From Microbispora siamensis (GTDB lineage: Bacteria > Actinomycetota > Actinomycetes > Streptosporangiales > Streptosporangiaceae): a stretch of DNA of 64,000 nt. Position numbers and translations under genes: made by a program. Numbering within the stretch: position 1 is the first letter of the stretch; each line of letters opens with the position of its first letter. This document shows positions 1-9,340 of the stretch, piece after piece. The notes beneath the pieces are model-generated. The model ran no database searches. It was not told the origin of the DNA and saw nothing but the letters and a program-made list of their open reading frames with translations. The stretch covers positions 226,737-290,736 of the forward strand of contig NZ_BOOF01000003.1 of assembly GCF_016863095.1 (NCBI RefSeq), in the 5' to 3' direction.

Positions 1-1
1 C

Positions 2-1204
2 GCGGTCTCGGCCCTGGACGCGAGCCCGCTGCTGGTCGGCGTGCTCGCCGCCGCCTCCTGGCTGCCGTGGCTGCTGGTGGGGCTGCCGGCGGGCGCGTGG
101 GTCGACCGGCTGCCCCGGCGGCCGGTGATGGTCGCCTGCGACCTCGTCTCGTCCGCCCTGCTTCTCAGCGTGCCGGTCGCCGCCTGGTGTGGCGCGCTGA
201 CCTTGGCGCACCTGCTGACCGTCGCGTTCCTGACCGGCGTGGCGTCGGTGTTCTTCCAGACGGCCTACCAGGCGTATCTCCCCAGCCTCCTCGCCCGGGA
301 GGACCTCGCGGAGGGCAACGCCAAGCTCCTGGGCACCGACTCGGCGGCGACCGTGGCCGGCCCGGGCCTGGCGGGACTGATCACACAGGCGTCCGCCGCG
401 GTCACGGGACTGCTCGCCGACGCCGTGAGCTTCCTGGTCTCCGCCGCCTGCCTGTTCGGAATCCGCGCCCGGGAGGGCGCCGATGAACGCCGCGAGGCGG
501 GGGCGCGTGTGACCGATGGGGCAGGTGGGACGGCCGGGCCGCCTGGCACCGCCCGGCTACGCCGGGAGATCGGCGAGGGACTGCGGTTCGTCGGCCGGGA
601 CCCCTACCTGCGGGTGCTCACCGTCGCCGGCGCGTTCAGCAACCTCGCCCTCACCGGGCAGCAGACGATCCTGGTCGTCTTCCTCGTCCGCGTCGTCCAC
701 GTCGCCCCCGGCGCGGTGGGTTACCTGGTGGCGGCGGGCAGCGCGGGAGGGATGCTCGGCGCGTTCGCCGCCACCCGGCTGTCGCGACACTTCGGCACGG
801 CCCGCGCCCTGGTGCTGTGCCAGCTCTGCACCGCGCCGTTCGCGCTGCTCACTCCTCTCGCGGCACAGGGCTGGAGACTGTCGCTCGTCGTGCTGGGAGG
901 CTCCGTGGTCACCGCGGGCGTCGTCGCCGGAAACGTCATCAGAGGTGGCTTCCGGCAGGCGTACGTGCCCTCCCACCTGCTCGGCCGGGTGGTCGTCAGC
1001 ATGCAGTTCCTGAACTTCGGCGCCATCCCGGCGGGCGCGCTCGCCGCGGGGGCGCTCGGGGACACGCTCGGCGCGGGACCGACAATGTGGCTGACGGCGG
1101 GCGGCGTCGCGCTGGCCGGCCTCCTCCTGCTCATCGGGCCTCTCCACCGTCAGACGAACCTCCCCGCGCGTCCTGCGGGCCGCGATGACGAACACGCCCT
1201 TTAG
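2..1204 (+). CDS. MFS transporter (5' truncated by window edge)
   Basis: Drug/metabolite exporter of the major facilitator superfamily, the MFS_3 (EntS-like) subgroup by overall pattern. The reading frame is open to the first base of the window, so the true start lies upstream and at least the first helix may be missing. Hydrophobic helices recur through the whole 400 visible residues. The early segment GAWVDRLPRRPVM is the classic loop 2-3 signature of the superfamily (D-R-x-x-R-R). The protein ends with a short charged tail. The substrate cannot be inferred. The next gene starts more than 400 bases downstream, so it appears to end its transcription unit. Confidence 0.85.
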   Translation, partial: AVSALDASPLLVGVLAAASWLPWLLVGLPAGAWVDRLPRRPVMVACDLVSSALLLSVPVAAWCGALTLAHLLTVAFLTGVASVFFQTAYQAYLPSLLAREDLAEGNAKLLGTDSAATVAGPGLAGLITQASAAVTGLLADAVSFLVSAACLFGIRAREGADERREAGARVTDGAGGTAGPPGTARLRREIGEGLRFVGRDPYLRVLTVAGAFSNLALTGQQTILVVFLVRVVHVAPGAVGYLVAAGSAGGMLGAFAATRLSRHFGTARALVLCQLCTAPFALLTPLAAQGWRLSLVVLGGSVVTAGVVAGNVIRGGFRQAYVPSHLLGRVVVSMQFLNFGAIPAGALAAGALGDTLGAGPTMWLTAGGVALAGLLLLIGPLHRQTNLPARPAGRDDEHAL

Positions 1205-1629
1205 CGCAAAAGTCACGTTATTAAGTAGCAGCAGCTTCTATAAGCGATTCGACTGGGAGAAATGCGGATCATCCGGATCCTCCGCAGGGCCTGCCGCGGA
1301 TCTCCCTGGTTCCAGGACTCATCCGGAAGCCGCCCCCTCCGTCTTTCCGTTGCCCCCCGGCGGCCCTTCCCCGGGCCCTGCCGGGCGTGCCCGCGCCCGC
1401 CACTCCCGCCCTCGCCGGTGCAGGGCGGACGGGCGTTGGACCAAATCGGAAATCAGCGGAATGCGCGGCCGGCCACCGTTGGCTTCACTTGGTACGGCGC
1501 CGCTCACAAATTATGGTCGGGTGGCGCATTGGAGTTCCCGGCAATTGACAGAACCACCGCGGGAATTCGTACGCGGCGGGCAGACTGAGAAATCGGAAAC
1601 AACCGACCGCCGCACGGAAGAACACGACC
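1205..1629. other. Intergenic region, no gene seen
   Basis: This 425-bp gap has no ORF with convincing codon use. It is locally less GC-rich around 1205-1260 and 1500-1560. A TTGACA at about 1545 could be a -35 box for the following gene, but no good -10 hexamer follows at the right distance. Confidence 0.4.
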
Positions 1630-2391
1630 TTGCCGGATTTCTCCCCCACTCCACGGCACCGGCGCGACGGTCATCCCGTCCTCGCCCTCACGGGCGTGAT
1701 CGGTGTGACCGCGATCGCCGGGCTCGGCGTCGTCCTGGCCGTCCTGCCCGCGCGGGATCCCGTGCCCTCCGCCGCCCGGCCGGTGGCCGCCGATCTGGGC
1801 GCTCCGGCCGCACCGGCACGTCCGGCGCCGGGATTTCCCGCTGCCGGCCCCTTCTTCTCGCCGGCGACCGCCCCGCGGCAACCCGCCTCAGAGCGGCCGG
1901 CGAGCCGACGCGGTGCGCTGCCGCCCGGTCACGAGGCCGAAGCGTCGCGGTTGCCCGGTCGCCATGCCCGGACGGCGAACCCCTCCACCCGGTCCCGGCC
2001 GCCCTCACCGGTCTCGTCGGCGCGGCGCGGCGGAAGCGACTCCAGCGGTGCGACAGGCCTCGCCGGGACGAGGGAGGCGCACCGGCCGCGCCCCACCCGG
2101 ATCGCTTCCCCGGGCACCCCGAAGCCGGCCGCACGGGGCCCTGCGACCGGCGACTCGGCGGCCGGGAGCACAGCCGCCAGGAACGCGGCGAAAACGGCCA
2201 AGGACGCAGCGTCCAAGGACGCAGCGCCCAAGGACACGGCTGCCCGGGACTCGGGCACGCGCAGCACGGCCGTGCCCCCCACCGGGGTGGACGGCGCGGC
2301 GCGCACCCGGATCCAGGACCCCTGCCTGCGGTTCGACGACGACCTGCGGCGTGCCTACTGCTACGAGGTCCTGCGCCGCCTCGCTCAGTGA
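1630..2391 (+). CDS. Secreted or membrane-anchored low-complexity protein
   Basis: Unrecognised 253-aa protein starting at TTG. One hydrophobic segment (about residues 17-41) acts as signal peptide or membrane anchor. It is followed by a long Pro/Ala/Arg/Ser-rich linker with small in-frame repeats (Lys-Asp-Ala-Ala type, about residues 190-205). The only ordered-looking part is the C-terminus, about 25 residues, which contains two cysteines four codons from conserved-looking aromatic and acidic residues (DPCLRFDDDLRRAYCYE). A tethered extracytoplasmic mini-domain on a flexible stalk is the simplest reading. It faces the convergent miaB with a 25-bp gap. Function unknown; the start codon is uncertain. 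Confidence 0.55.
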   Translation: MPDFSPTPRHRRDGHPVLALTGVIGVTAIAGLGVVLAVLPARDPVPSAARPVAADLGAPAAPARPAPGFPAAGPFFSPATAPRQPASERPASRRGALPPGHEAEASRLPGRHARTANPSTRSRPPSPVSSARRGGSDSSGATGLAGTREAHRPRPTRIASPGTPKPAARGPATGDSAAGSTAARNAAKTAKDAASKDAAPKDTAARDSGTRSTAVPPTGVDGAARTRIQDPCLRFDDDLRRAYCYEVLRRLAQ

Positions 2392-2416
2392 CCCGGCCGG
2401 CGCGGGGCTCCGTGCG

Positions 2417-3913
2417 TCAGACGGGCGAGCAGGCGGACGGCTCCGCGGGGAGCGGAGCGGGACGGCCGATGGTGGGCATCCCCAGGTTCACCGCGCTGCC
2501 TCGCTGCGGGGCGGCCTGCCGTGCCTCCCACGCGTCGCCCGCGCGGGTCCGCCGTACGGACAGGACCTTGTCGGCCACCAGGTGGTGCGGCGCGGCGTAG
2601 GTCACCTCGACCGTGACCATGTCACCCGGACGGGCGTCGGCGGCGGCGAGGTGCACGAGGCGGTTGTCGGCCGCGCGGCCGGACAGGCGGTGGGTGGCGT
2701 CGTCCTTGCGGCCCTCGCCCTCGGCGATCAGCACCTCCAGGGTGCGCCCGACCTGCTTCTTGTTCTCCTCCCAGGAGATCTCCTCCTGGAGGGCGACCAG
2801 GCGCTCGTACCGCTCCTGGACGACGGCCTTGGGCACCTGGTCGTCCATGGTCGCGGCCGGGGTGCCGGGGCGGATGGAGTACTGGAACGTGAACGCGTTG
2901 GCGAAGCGCGACTGCCGCACGACGTCGAGGGTCTGCTGGAAGTCCTCCTCGGTCTCGCCGGGGAAGCCCACGATGATGTCGGTCGAGATCGCGGCGTCCG
3001 GCATCGCGGCCCGGACCCGCTCGATGATCCCGAGGTAGCGCTCGGACCGGTACGACCGGCGCATGGCCTTGAGGATGCGGTCGGAGCCGGACTGCAGCGG
3101 CATGTGCAGCTGGTGCATCACGTTCGGCGTCTCGGCCATGGCGGCGATCACGTCGTCGGTGAAGGCGGCCGGGTGGGGCGAGGTGAAGCGGACCCGCTCC
3201 AGGCCCTCGACGTCCCCACAGGCCCGCAGCAGCTTGCCGAACGCCAGCCGGTCGCCGAACTCCACGCCGTAGGTGTTGACGTTCTGGCCAAGCAGGGTGA
3301 TCTCCAGGACGCCCTGGTCGACCAGCGTGCGCACCTCGCTGAGGATGTCGCCGGGACGGCGGTCCTTCTCCTTGCCGCGCAGCGACGGCACGATGCAGAA
3401 CGTGCAGGTGTTGTTGCACCCGACCGAGATCGCCACCCAGGCCGCGTAGGCCGACTCGCGGCGGCTCGGCAGCGTGGAGGGGAAGGTCTCCAGGGACTCC
3501 TTGATCTCGACCTGGGCCTCTTCGGCGATCCGGGCCCGCTCCAGCAGCACCGGCAACGACCCGATGTTGTGGGTGCCGAAGACGACGTCCACCCAGGGGG
3601 CCCGGCGGACGATCTCGCCCTGGTCCTTCTGCGCCAGACACCCGCCGACCGCGATCTGCATGCCCTCTCGGGCCATCTTGATCGGCCGCAGGTGGCCCAG
3701 GTTGCCGTAGAGCCGGTTGTCGGCGTTCTCGCGTACGGCGCAGGTGTTGAACACGACGACGTCCGGCGTCTCCCCTTCGGCCGCGCGGACGTATCCCGCG
3801 TCCTCCAGCAGCCCGGACAGCCGCTCCGAGTCGTGCACGTTCATCTGGCAGCCGTAGGTCCGCACCTCGTAGGTCCGGGTCGCGCCCTCGGTGCCCGCAG
3901 TGGTCCCAGTCAT
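2417..3913 (-). CDS. miaB: tRNA-2-methylthio-N6-dimethylallyladenosine synthase MiaB
   Basis: Radical-SAM methylthiotransferase that adds the methylthio group to i6A37 of tRNAs. The N-terminal MTTase domain carries the auxiliary 4Fe-4S cluster cysteines C22, C58 and C92. The radical-SAM cluster is CNNTCTFC (C166, C170, C173). A TRAM domain follows in the last third. Length 498 aa is normal, with an extra roughly 40-residue actinobacterial tail rich in Pro and Ala. Start at ATG 3913; the motif TYGCQMN follows at residue 19. Neighbouring recX-recA and gluABCD genes match the conserved actinobacterial order. Confidence 0.97.
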   Translation of the reverse strand: MTGTTAGTEGATRTYEVRTYGCQMNVHDSERLSGLLEDAGYVRAAEGETPDVVVFNTCAVRENADNRLYGNLGHLRPIKMAREGMQIAVGGCLAQKDQGEIVRRAPWVDVVFGTHNIGSLPVLLERARIAEEAQVEIKESLETFPSTLPSRRESAYAAWVAISVGCNNTCTFCIVPSLRGKEKDRRPGDILSEVRTLVDQGVLEITLLGQNVNTYGVEFGDRLAFGKLLRACGDVEGLERVRFTSPHPAAFTDDVIAAMAETPNVMHQLHMPLQSGSDRILKAMRRSYRSERYLGIIERVRAAMPDAAISTDIIVGFPGETEEDFQQTLDVVRQSRFANAFTFQYSIRPGTPAATMDDQVPKAVVQERYERLVALQEEISWEENKKQVGRTLEVLIAEGEGRKDDATHRLSGRAADNRLVHLAAADARPGDMVTVEVTYAAPHHLVADKVLSVRRTRAGDAWEARQAAPQRGSAVNLGMPTIGRPAPLPAEPSACSPV

Positions 3914-4065
3914 CGCACTACAAGGGTAGGCGCTTCCCCGCCCTCGCCCGTACCGGAAGCATCGCGCACCCGATCGCGGGCGGATCCGCCGTCATGACCA
4001 GGGCTCGCATCTGCCATTACCCAGGCTTGTGAGAAGCGAAAAGTTCGTTTTATTGAAGCATTCAT

Positions 4066-4096
4066 GTCTGTGTGGTGCCCTTGTGAGGGCACAGAC
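4066..4096. promoter_or_regulatory. Inverted repeat upstream of the orphan kinase
   Basis: GTGCCC (4075-4080) and GGGCAC (4087-4092) are separated by TTGTGA. They are flanked by a second pair, GTCTGT (4066-4071) and ACAGAC (4091-4096), which shares bases with the inner arm, so the two pairings are alternatives or form a bulged hairpin. It lies 30 bp before the kinase ATG and could be an operator or a 5'-UTR hairpin. Confidence 0.4.
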
Positions 4097-4125
4097 CCAC
4101 GCTCCCCACGGATTGGCCTGAACCG

Positions 4126-5541
4126 ATGTTGAACTGGAACCGATCATCCGTTCTCGTCCGCAGGACGGTTGGTTACTCCGCCGTCGCGGCACTGGTCTGC
4201 ACGGGGGTCAGCGTGCTCTTCCTCTTCGTCGTGGGCAGCAAGGACGCCGACGCGGCCCGGGGCCGGGTCACCGGGGCGTGGGACCGGACCGTGCCCCTCA
4301 TCAGGCAGGGATTCCTCCCCCCTGTGCTGCCGGCCGGCCAGGACATCGCGATCCAGGTCCTGGACACACGCCAGCAGGTCGTCGCGTCCACGCCGCAACT
4401 CACGCGCAAGCCCCCGATGGCCACCTTCCACGCGACCAACGCAAGCGTGCATGCCGAACGGGTGTTGTGCCCTCCGGCCGGGCTGAAGGGCTGCATGACC
4501 GTCTTCTCGTACAAGGTCTATCAGCCGGACGGTCCTTGGCTCCTCTACGTGGCGGTGCCCACGGTCCCCTGGTACGGGAACACCGCGGCCCTGTCTTTCG
4601 CGATCGGCATGTCCCTGCTGACGACCGCGATGACGGCGGCCGGGACTTTCCATGTGGTCAAAAGGGATATGACCGCGGTGGACGCCATCCGCACGGAGCT
4701 GGCGGAGATCACCGCCACCCATCTCCACCGCCGGGTCCCCGTGGCGCACAACAACCAGGAAGAGATCAAGCTCTTGGCCGGAACGGTGAACGACACCCTG
4801 GACCGGCTCGAAGGCGCGTACAAGCAACTGCGGCAGTTCACCTCGGACGCCTCCCACGACCTGCGCAGCCCCCTCACCGCAATGCGGGCTCAGCTCGAAG
4901 AGGCCCTCATGCACCCGCACGACACCGACTGGCCGAAGACGACCGCGGCGGTGCTCGCCGGGGTGGACCGGCTTCAGGCGATCGTGACCGACCTGCTGAC
5001 CCTGGCCAGGCTGGACGCCCGCGCCCCCCTCGACCTCAGTGCGACCGACCTCGGCCGGCTGGTCGGCGGCGAGCTCGACCGCCGCACCTACCGAATGGAG
5101 ATCGTGAGGGACTTCCAGCGGAACGTCTTCGTCGACTGCGACCGGCTGCGGATCACCCGGCTCCTGGTGAACCTGCTCGACAACGCCGAACGGCACGCCA
5201 CCTCACAGATCACCGTCAGCGTGCGGGCCGACGGGCCGACGGCGACGCTGGAGGTCCTCGACGACGGCGCCGGAATCGCCCCGGAACATCGGGAAAGGGT
5301 CTTCGACCGCTTCACCCGCCTGGACGCCTCGCGCGACCGGGACTCCGGGGGAACCGGGTTGGGGCTGGCGATCGCGCGGGAGATCGCAGAAGCACATCAG
5401 GGCACCTTGACCATCCAGGACAGCGAACGGGGAGCACGGTTCGTCCTGCGCCTCCCCGTCCGCGAAGCGCCGCAGATCACCGGCCGAAGCGAGCAACGTG
5501 CCGGTCACACCGGCCTCTTCAGTTCCCCGGTCCCGCGATGA
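4126..5541 (+). CDS. Orphan sensor histidine kinase (EnvZ/PhoR class)
   Basis: Membrane histidine kinase of 471 aa. TM1 spans about residues 15-37, an extracytoplasmic sensor domain about 38-150 contains two cysteines (C115, C123) that could form a disulfide, and TM2 spans about 154-173. A HAMP linker follows, then HisKA with the phospho-acceptor H244 in SDASHDLRSPL. The HATPase domain has an N box (LLDNAERHA), G1 (DDGAGI) and G2 (GTGLGLAIA). No response regulator is adjacent: the next genes form a separate NarL-type pair. Its partner must be encoded elsewhere or lost. No Shine-Dalgarno is visible before ATG 4126. Confidence 0.93.
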   Translation: MLNWNRSSVLVRRTVGYSAVAALVCTGVSVLFLFVVGSKDADAARGRVTGAWDRTVPLIRQGFLPPVLPAGQDIAIQVLDTRQQVVASTPQLTRKPPMATFHATNASVHAERVLCPPAGLKGCMTVFSYKVYQPDGPWLLYVAVPTVPWYGNTAALSFAIGMSLLTTAMTAAGTFHVVKRDMTAVDAIRTELAEITATHLHRRVPVAHNNQEEIKLLAGTVNDTLDRLEGAYKQLRQFTSDASHDLRSPLTAMRAQLEEALMHPHDTDWPKTTAAVLAGVDRLQAIVTDLLTLARLDARAPLDLSATDLGRLVGGELDRRTYRMEIVRDFQRNVFVDCDRLRITRLLVNLLDNAERHATSQITVSVRADGPTATLEVLDDGAGIAPEHRERVFDRFTRLDASRDRDSGGTGLGLAIAREIAEAHQGTLTIQDSERGARFVLRLPVREAPQITGRSEQRAGHTGLFSSPVPR

Positions 5542-5661
5542 ACAGGCGTCGGCGCCGTACGAACCGGGCGTCCTGGGACATCGTCCTGTTCGCCTGGGCA
5601 TTTCGGTCGCTAGCCTGAGCCCGACTCGGCGCTCGCGCCGGAGGCGCGAAGGAGGCGGGCA

Positions 5662-7749
5662 GTGCGGCGTACGGCGTGGGCGGTCTGCGTGCTCAGCCTG
5701 CTCCTGGTCGCCGAGGCCCTGGTGCTCGGTCACCGCAACGGCGCCGGGCTGTTCGCCCAGAGCCACCTCCTCTTCGTCACCGCCTGCGCGCTGGTCGGCG
5801 GCCTGATCTCCGCCGAACGTCCGGGCAACGCCGTCGGGTGGCTGATGGCGACGTGCGGCCTGTGTTTCGCGCTGCTCGACGCGACCGGGCACTACGCGCT
5901 GGCCGGGCTGCCGTTCGCGACGCCGATGGCCTGGCCGCAGACGTGGCTGTGGGTCCCCGCAAACCTGTCGGTCGCCGCCGTGCCGGCCTTCTTCCCGTCG
6001 GGACGGCCGTCGTCGCCCGGGTGGCGGGCGGCCCTGTGGGCGCTCGCCGCCATCGCCGCCGCGACGACCGCGCTGAGCGCCCTGCTGCCCGGCCCGAGCC
6101 ACCAGCTCGGATGGGGGACTCCGCTGCCGAATCCCCTTGGAGTGCCCGCGCTCGCCGCCGTCTCCCCGTTCGTCGAGCCGCTGACGACCGGGCTCATGGG
6201 TGCCCTGTTCCTGGCGGGCGCGGCCGGTCTCGTACGGCGGGCCGGGCGCGGCGACGCCGACGAACGGGTGCAGCTGAAGTGGCTCGGGTACGCCGCGGGG
6301 CTCGCCGGGCTGATCGTCGCGGGGCGGCTGGCCGCGGGGTTGTCCGACGGCGACCCGCGCTCCATCTGGCCGATCACCAGCCCGTTCTGGGAGCTCATGG
6401 GGACGTTCGCGGCCTGCCTGCTCCCTGCCGCCGCCGCGGTGGCGGTGCTGCGGCACGGCCTGTTCGACATCGACCTCGTCATCAACCGCACGCTCGTCTA
6501 CGTGCTGCTGTCGGCGTGCGTGTTCGGCGGTTACGTGCTCGTGGTCACCTATCTCGGCGCCGTGTTCCGCGCGGCGGACGGGCTGCCGGTGTCGGTGGCC
6601 GCCGCCGGGGTGGTCGCCGTCGTCTTCGCGCCGCTGCGCGAGCGGCTGCAACGCGCCGTCAACCTGGTGATGTACGGCAGGCGCGACGATCCGTACGCGG
6701 CGCTGGCCCTGCTGGGCAGGCGCCTCGAAGAGGCGGCGGAGCCGGGCGCGGTGCTGGCCGCGGCGGCCCGGTCGGTGGCGGAGGCGCTGCGCCTGCCGCA
6801 CGTCGCGGTCGAGGTCGCCGGAGGGCCGACCCACGCGTACGGCGTGCCCTCCCCCGGCGCCGTACGGCTGCCGCTCGTGCACCGGGGCGAGCCGGTGGGC
6901 GACCTGGTCCTGTCTCCGCGCCCGGGCGAGAGCGGGCTCGGCGCGAGAGACCGCCGGGTTCTCGCCGACCTCGCCAGGCAGACGGGGATCGCCGTGCACG
7001 CCGTACGGCTGTCGGCGGACCTGCAGCGCTCGCGTGAACGGCTGGTGGCGGCCCGCGAGGAGGAGCGGCGGCGGCTGCGGCGCGACCTGCACGACGGCCT
7101 CGGGCCGACCCTGGCCGCGCTGACCATGCGGGCGGAGGCCGTGCAGGACATGGTGCGCGACCCGGACGCCCTGGCGATGCTCGAGGAGATCATGACGGAC
7201 GCCCGCACGGCGATGGCCGACGTACGGACGCTGGTGGATGGGCTGCGGCCACCGGCCCTCGACACGCTGGGCCTGGCCGGGGCGATCAGGTCGCACGCGG
7301 CCCGGCTGCCCGGCGTCGAGGCCGACGTCGAGATCGACGGATCCCTCCCGGCGCTCCCCGCGGCAGTGGAGGTGGCGGCGTACCGGATCGCGGCCGAGGC
7401 GCTGGCGAACGCGCGCCGCCACGCCGGAGCCGGGCGGATGCGCGTACGGCTCGGCATGACCGGCGACGTGCTCGAAGTGGAGGTCGCCGACGAGGGCGGC
7501 GAGCCGCTCACGGACGGCGGTGGGAGCGGGGTCGGCACGGCGTCGATGCGCGAGCGGGCCGCCGAACTCGGCGGCACCTGCGTGATCGGCCCGCGGCCCG
7601 GTGGCGGGACGCGGGTGCTGGCCCGCCTTCCGACGCGAATCACGGCACAGAACACGGCACAGGGCACCGTGCGGGACACGGCCGGTGCCACGGCAGGGGA
7701 CACGAGACGGGAGGCGGGCGATGGAGCCGATCCGCGTGCTGCTGGTTGA
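5662..7749 (+). CDS. NarL-family sensor histidine kinase with 7-8 TM input domain
   Basis: Membrane kinase of 695 aa. The first about 320 residues form a multi-helix membrane sensor. A GAF-like region occupies about residues 350-460. HisKA_3 follows with the phospho-acceptor H477 in RRDLHDGLGPT, then a HATPase with asparagine box LANARRHAG near residue 580. GTG 5662 is preceded by a good AAGGAGG. The gene overlaps the response regulator by 29 bases, so the two are translationally coupled and form a cognate pair. The C-terminal tail after the ATPase is rich in Thr, Ala and Gly and probably unstructured. The stimulus is unknown. Confidence 0.94.
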   Translation: MRRTAWAVCVLSLLLVAEALVLGHRNGAGLFAQSHLLFVTACALVGGLISAERPGNAVGWLMATCGLCFALLDATGHYALAGLPFATPMAWPQTWLWVPANLSVAAVPAFFPSGRPSSPGWRAALWALAAIAAATTALSALLPGPSHQLGWGTPLPNPLGVPALAAVSPFVEPLTTGLMGALFLAGAAGLVRRAGRGDADERVQLKWLGYAAGLAGLIVAGRLAAGLSDGDPRSIWPITSPFWELMGTFAACLLPAAAAVAVLRHGLFDIDLVINRTLVYVLLSACVFGGYVLVVTYLGAVFRAADGLPVSVAAAGVVAVVFAPLRERLQRAVNLVMYGRRDDPYAALALLGRRLEEAAEPGAVLAAAARSVAEALRLPHVAVEVAGGPTHAYGVPSPGAVRLPLVHRGEPVGDLVLSPRPGESGLGARDRRVLADLARQTGIAVHAVRLSADLQRSRERLVAAREEERRRLRRDLHDGLGPTLAALTMRAEAVQDMVRDPDALAMLEEIMTDARTAMADVRTLVDGLRPPALDTLGLAGAIRSHAARLPGVEADVEIDGSLPALPAAVEVAAYRIAAEALANARRHAGAGRMRVRLGMTGDVLEVEVADEGGEPLTDGGGSGVGTASMRERAAELGGTCVIGPRPGGGTRVLARLPTRITAQNTAQGTVRDTAGATAGDTRREAGDGADPRAAG

Positions 7750-8356
7750 CGACCACGCGGCCTTCCGGGCGGGGCTGCGCGCGCTCCTGCGGCCGGTGGA
7801 GGAGATGGAGGTCGCCGACGAGGCGGCCAGCGGCGAGCAGGCCCTCGCCCTCCTCCCCCGCGTGCAGCCCGACGTCGTGCTGATGGACCTCGCCATGCCC
7901 GGCATGGGCGGGGTGGCGGCGACCGAGCGGATCACGAGGGACAACCCGCACGTGCGGGTCCTGGTGCTGAGCATGGCGGACGACGACGCGGTCTTCGCGG
8001 CAGTGCGTGCGGGGGCGCGCGGATACGTGCTCAAGGGCGCGCGCCGGGCCGAGCTCGTACGTGCGATCCGGGCCGTGGCCGAGGGTGAGGCGATCTTCGG
8101 CCCCGCTCTCGCCGGACGGCTGATGGGATATTTCTCCGATCTCGCGAGGAAGCCGGAGCCGAGCTTCCCCGAACTCACCCCGCGTGAACGGGAGATCCTT
8201 GGCCTGGTCGCCGGCCATCTGACGAACGTCCAGATCGCGGCCCGGCTCGGGCTCAGCCAGAAGACCGTGCGCAACCACGTGTCCAGCATCTTCGCGAAGC
8301 TGCGCGTGGCCGACCGGGCCGAGGCGATCATGCGGGCCAGGGAATCGGGCCTCTAG
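7721..8356 (+). CDS. NarL/LuxR-family response regulator
   Basis: Two-component regulator of 211 aa that pairs with the overlapping kinase. The receiver domain shows the acidic pair D10-D11, phospho-acceptor D56 in VVLMDLAMPG, and the conserved Lys near residue 107 (VLKGA). The C-terminal LuxR-type HTH begins at LTPREREIL (about residue 150) with recognition helix QKTVRNHVSSIF. ATG 7721 was chosen because the receiver domain begins immediately (MEPIRVLLVDDH) and it lies inside the end of the kinase gene. Confidence 0.95.
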   Translation: MEPIRVLLVDDHAAFRAGLRALLRPVEEMEVADEAASGEQALALLPRVQPDVVLMDLAMPGMGGVAATERITRDNPHVRVLVLSMADDDAVFAAVRAGARGYVLKGARRAELVRAIRAVAEGEAIFGPALAGRLMGYFSDLARKPEPSFPELTPREREILGLVAGHLTNVQIAARLGLSQKTVRNHVSSIFAKLRVADRAEAIMRARESGL

Positions 8357-8520
8357 CTCGAGCTTCGGCAGGCGGCCAGGATCAGCCAGGAGGCGTGGCT
8401 CCCGGACATCGAAGCGGATCGCCGCCGCTTGACCTCAGTCGTCCGATGTACACGGGGTCAACCCTGGGGGCAGCAGGAGGAGGCCGGGTGCCGAAATCGG
8501 TGCCGGAGGGCGAAGCCGGC

Positions 8521-9165
8521 TTACGCGGCGCGCCAGTCGTCCACGGGCATGCGCAGGACCTTCAGCGCGACGGCGCCGAACGCGGCGAGGTGGAACAGCG
8601 ACCCGATGGCCTGAACGGCCGGCGGCTGCCCCATCGTGAGGAACGGCCCGCAGACGCCCGCGAGCGCCGCCACCGGGACCCACCACGGAGCCCGCCGCAC
8701 CGCCGCCAGGCCCGCCAGGAGCACCAGCAGGCCCACATGGGTGAGGAAGCCCGGCAGGAGGATGCCGTACACGAACCCGCCGAGCGCGCCGGCCACCTCG
8801 GTCACCCTGGCGGCCGGGGCGTCCGGAAGGGTGAGCGCCAGCGCCAGGTCGTAGAAGTCGGTCATGAACAGGCAGGTGGCGGTGACCGCGCCGATCAGGC
8901 CGACGGCCGCGCCGATGTTGCCCGTGCGCGGCGCCCGTGTACGGAGCAGATGGGCGAGGCCGAGGATCACCGGGACCAGGCAGACGGTCGCCCACTGGAA
9001 CAGCAGCGCGCTCGCCTGCACCTGCACCGGACTGGCGCGGAACACCGCGGGATCGTGCTCGGTGCCCGGCGGCGAGGTCAGGAAGGCCAGGCCGAGCAGG
9101 ACGGGCCACGCCAGCATGGCCGCGCCCGCAACGGTCTTCCGAAACAGATCCGGATTTTTCAGCAT
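8521..9165 (-). CDS. Hypothetical membrane protein, about six helices
   Basis: Integral membrane protein of 214 aa that I cannot place in a named family. Hydrophobic segments lie at about residues 10-30, 45-70, 80-105, 120-145, 150-170 and 175-200. The start at 9165 (MLKNPDLFRKTV) is fixed by AGGAG seven bases upstream; longer forms in the same frame have no such signal. It is transcribed away from gluA. The 170-bp region between them must hold both promoters. Confidence 0.75.
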   Translation of the reverse strand: MLKNPDLFRKTVAGAAMLAWPVLLGLAFLTSPPGTEHDPAVFRASPVQVQASALLFQWATVCLVPVILGLAHLLRTRAPRTGNIGAAVGLIGAVTATCLFMTDFYDLALALTLPDAPAARVTEVAGALGGFVYGILLPGFLTHVGLLVLLAGLAAVRRAPWWVPVAALAGVCGPFLTMGQPPAVQAIGSLFHLAAFGAVALKVLRMPVDDWRAA

Positions 9166-9326
9166 CTGTGCTCCTACACGATGAGAGGTCGGCAGGAGCA
9201 AAGCGGGACCGTGTCCCGGGCCGCATGGGGCGGGCCGTACGGACAAACCGGGAGTGATGTCCTGAGCAGCCGGGATGTGATCTATTCGGTACCGGCCCGT
9301 TAGTGACTCGGCGACCTTGACCCCCC

Positions 9327-9340
9327 TACGTTGTTGACCA
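9327..9340 (+). promoter_or_regulatory. Probable leaderless promoter of gluA
   Basis: TACGTT (9327-9332) sits seven bases before ATG 9340, the spacing expected when transcription begins on the start codon. No Shine-Dalgarno is present. Leaderless mRNAs are frequent in actinobacteria. Confidence 0.4.

Noticed and set aside
1298..1324. A fourth possible copy of the shared regulon element (CTGCCGC, seven bases, CCTGGTTCC)
   Set aside because: It lacks the CTTG start of the block and the upstream GGCAG, sits 300 bp from any start codon, and is 54 kb from the others; chance similarity in GC-rich DNA is likely.
1185..2600. Long + strand frame across the 1.2-2.6 kb region
   Set aside because: Arg/Pro/Gly-rich translation with no fold or start signal; it overlaps the better-supported frame at 1630-2391 and runs into miaB.
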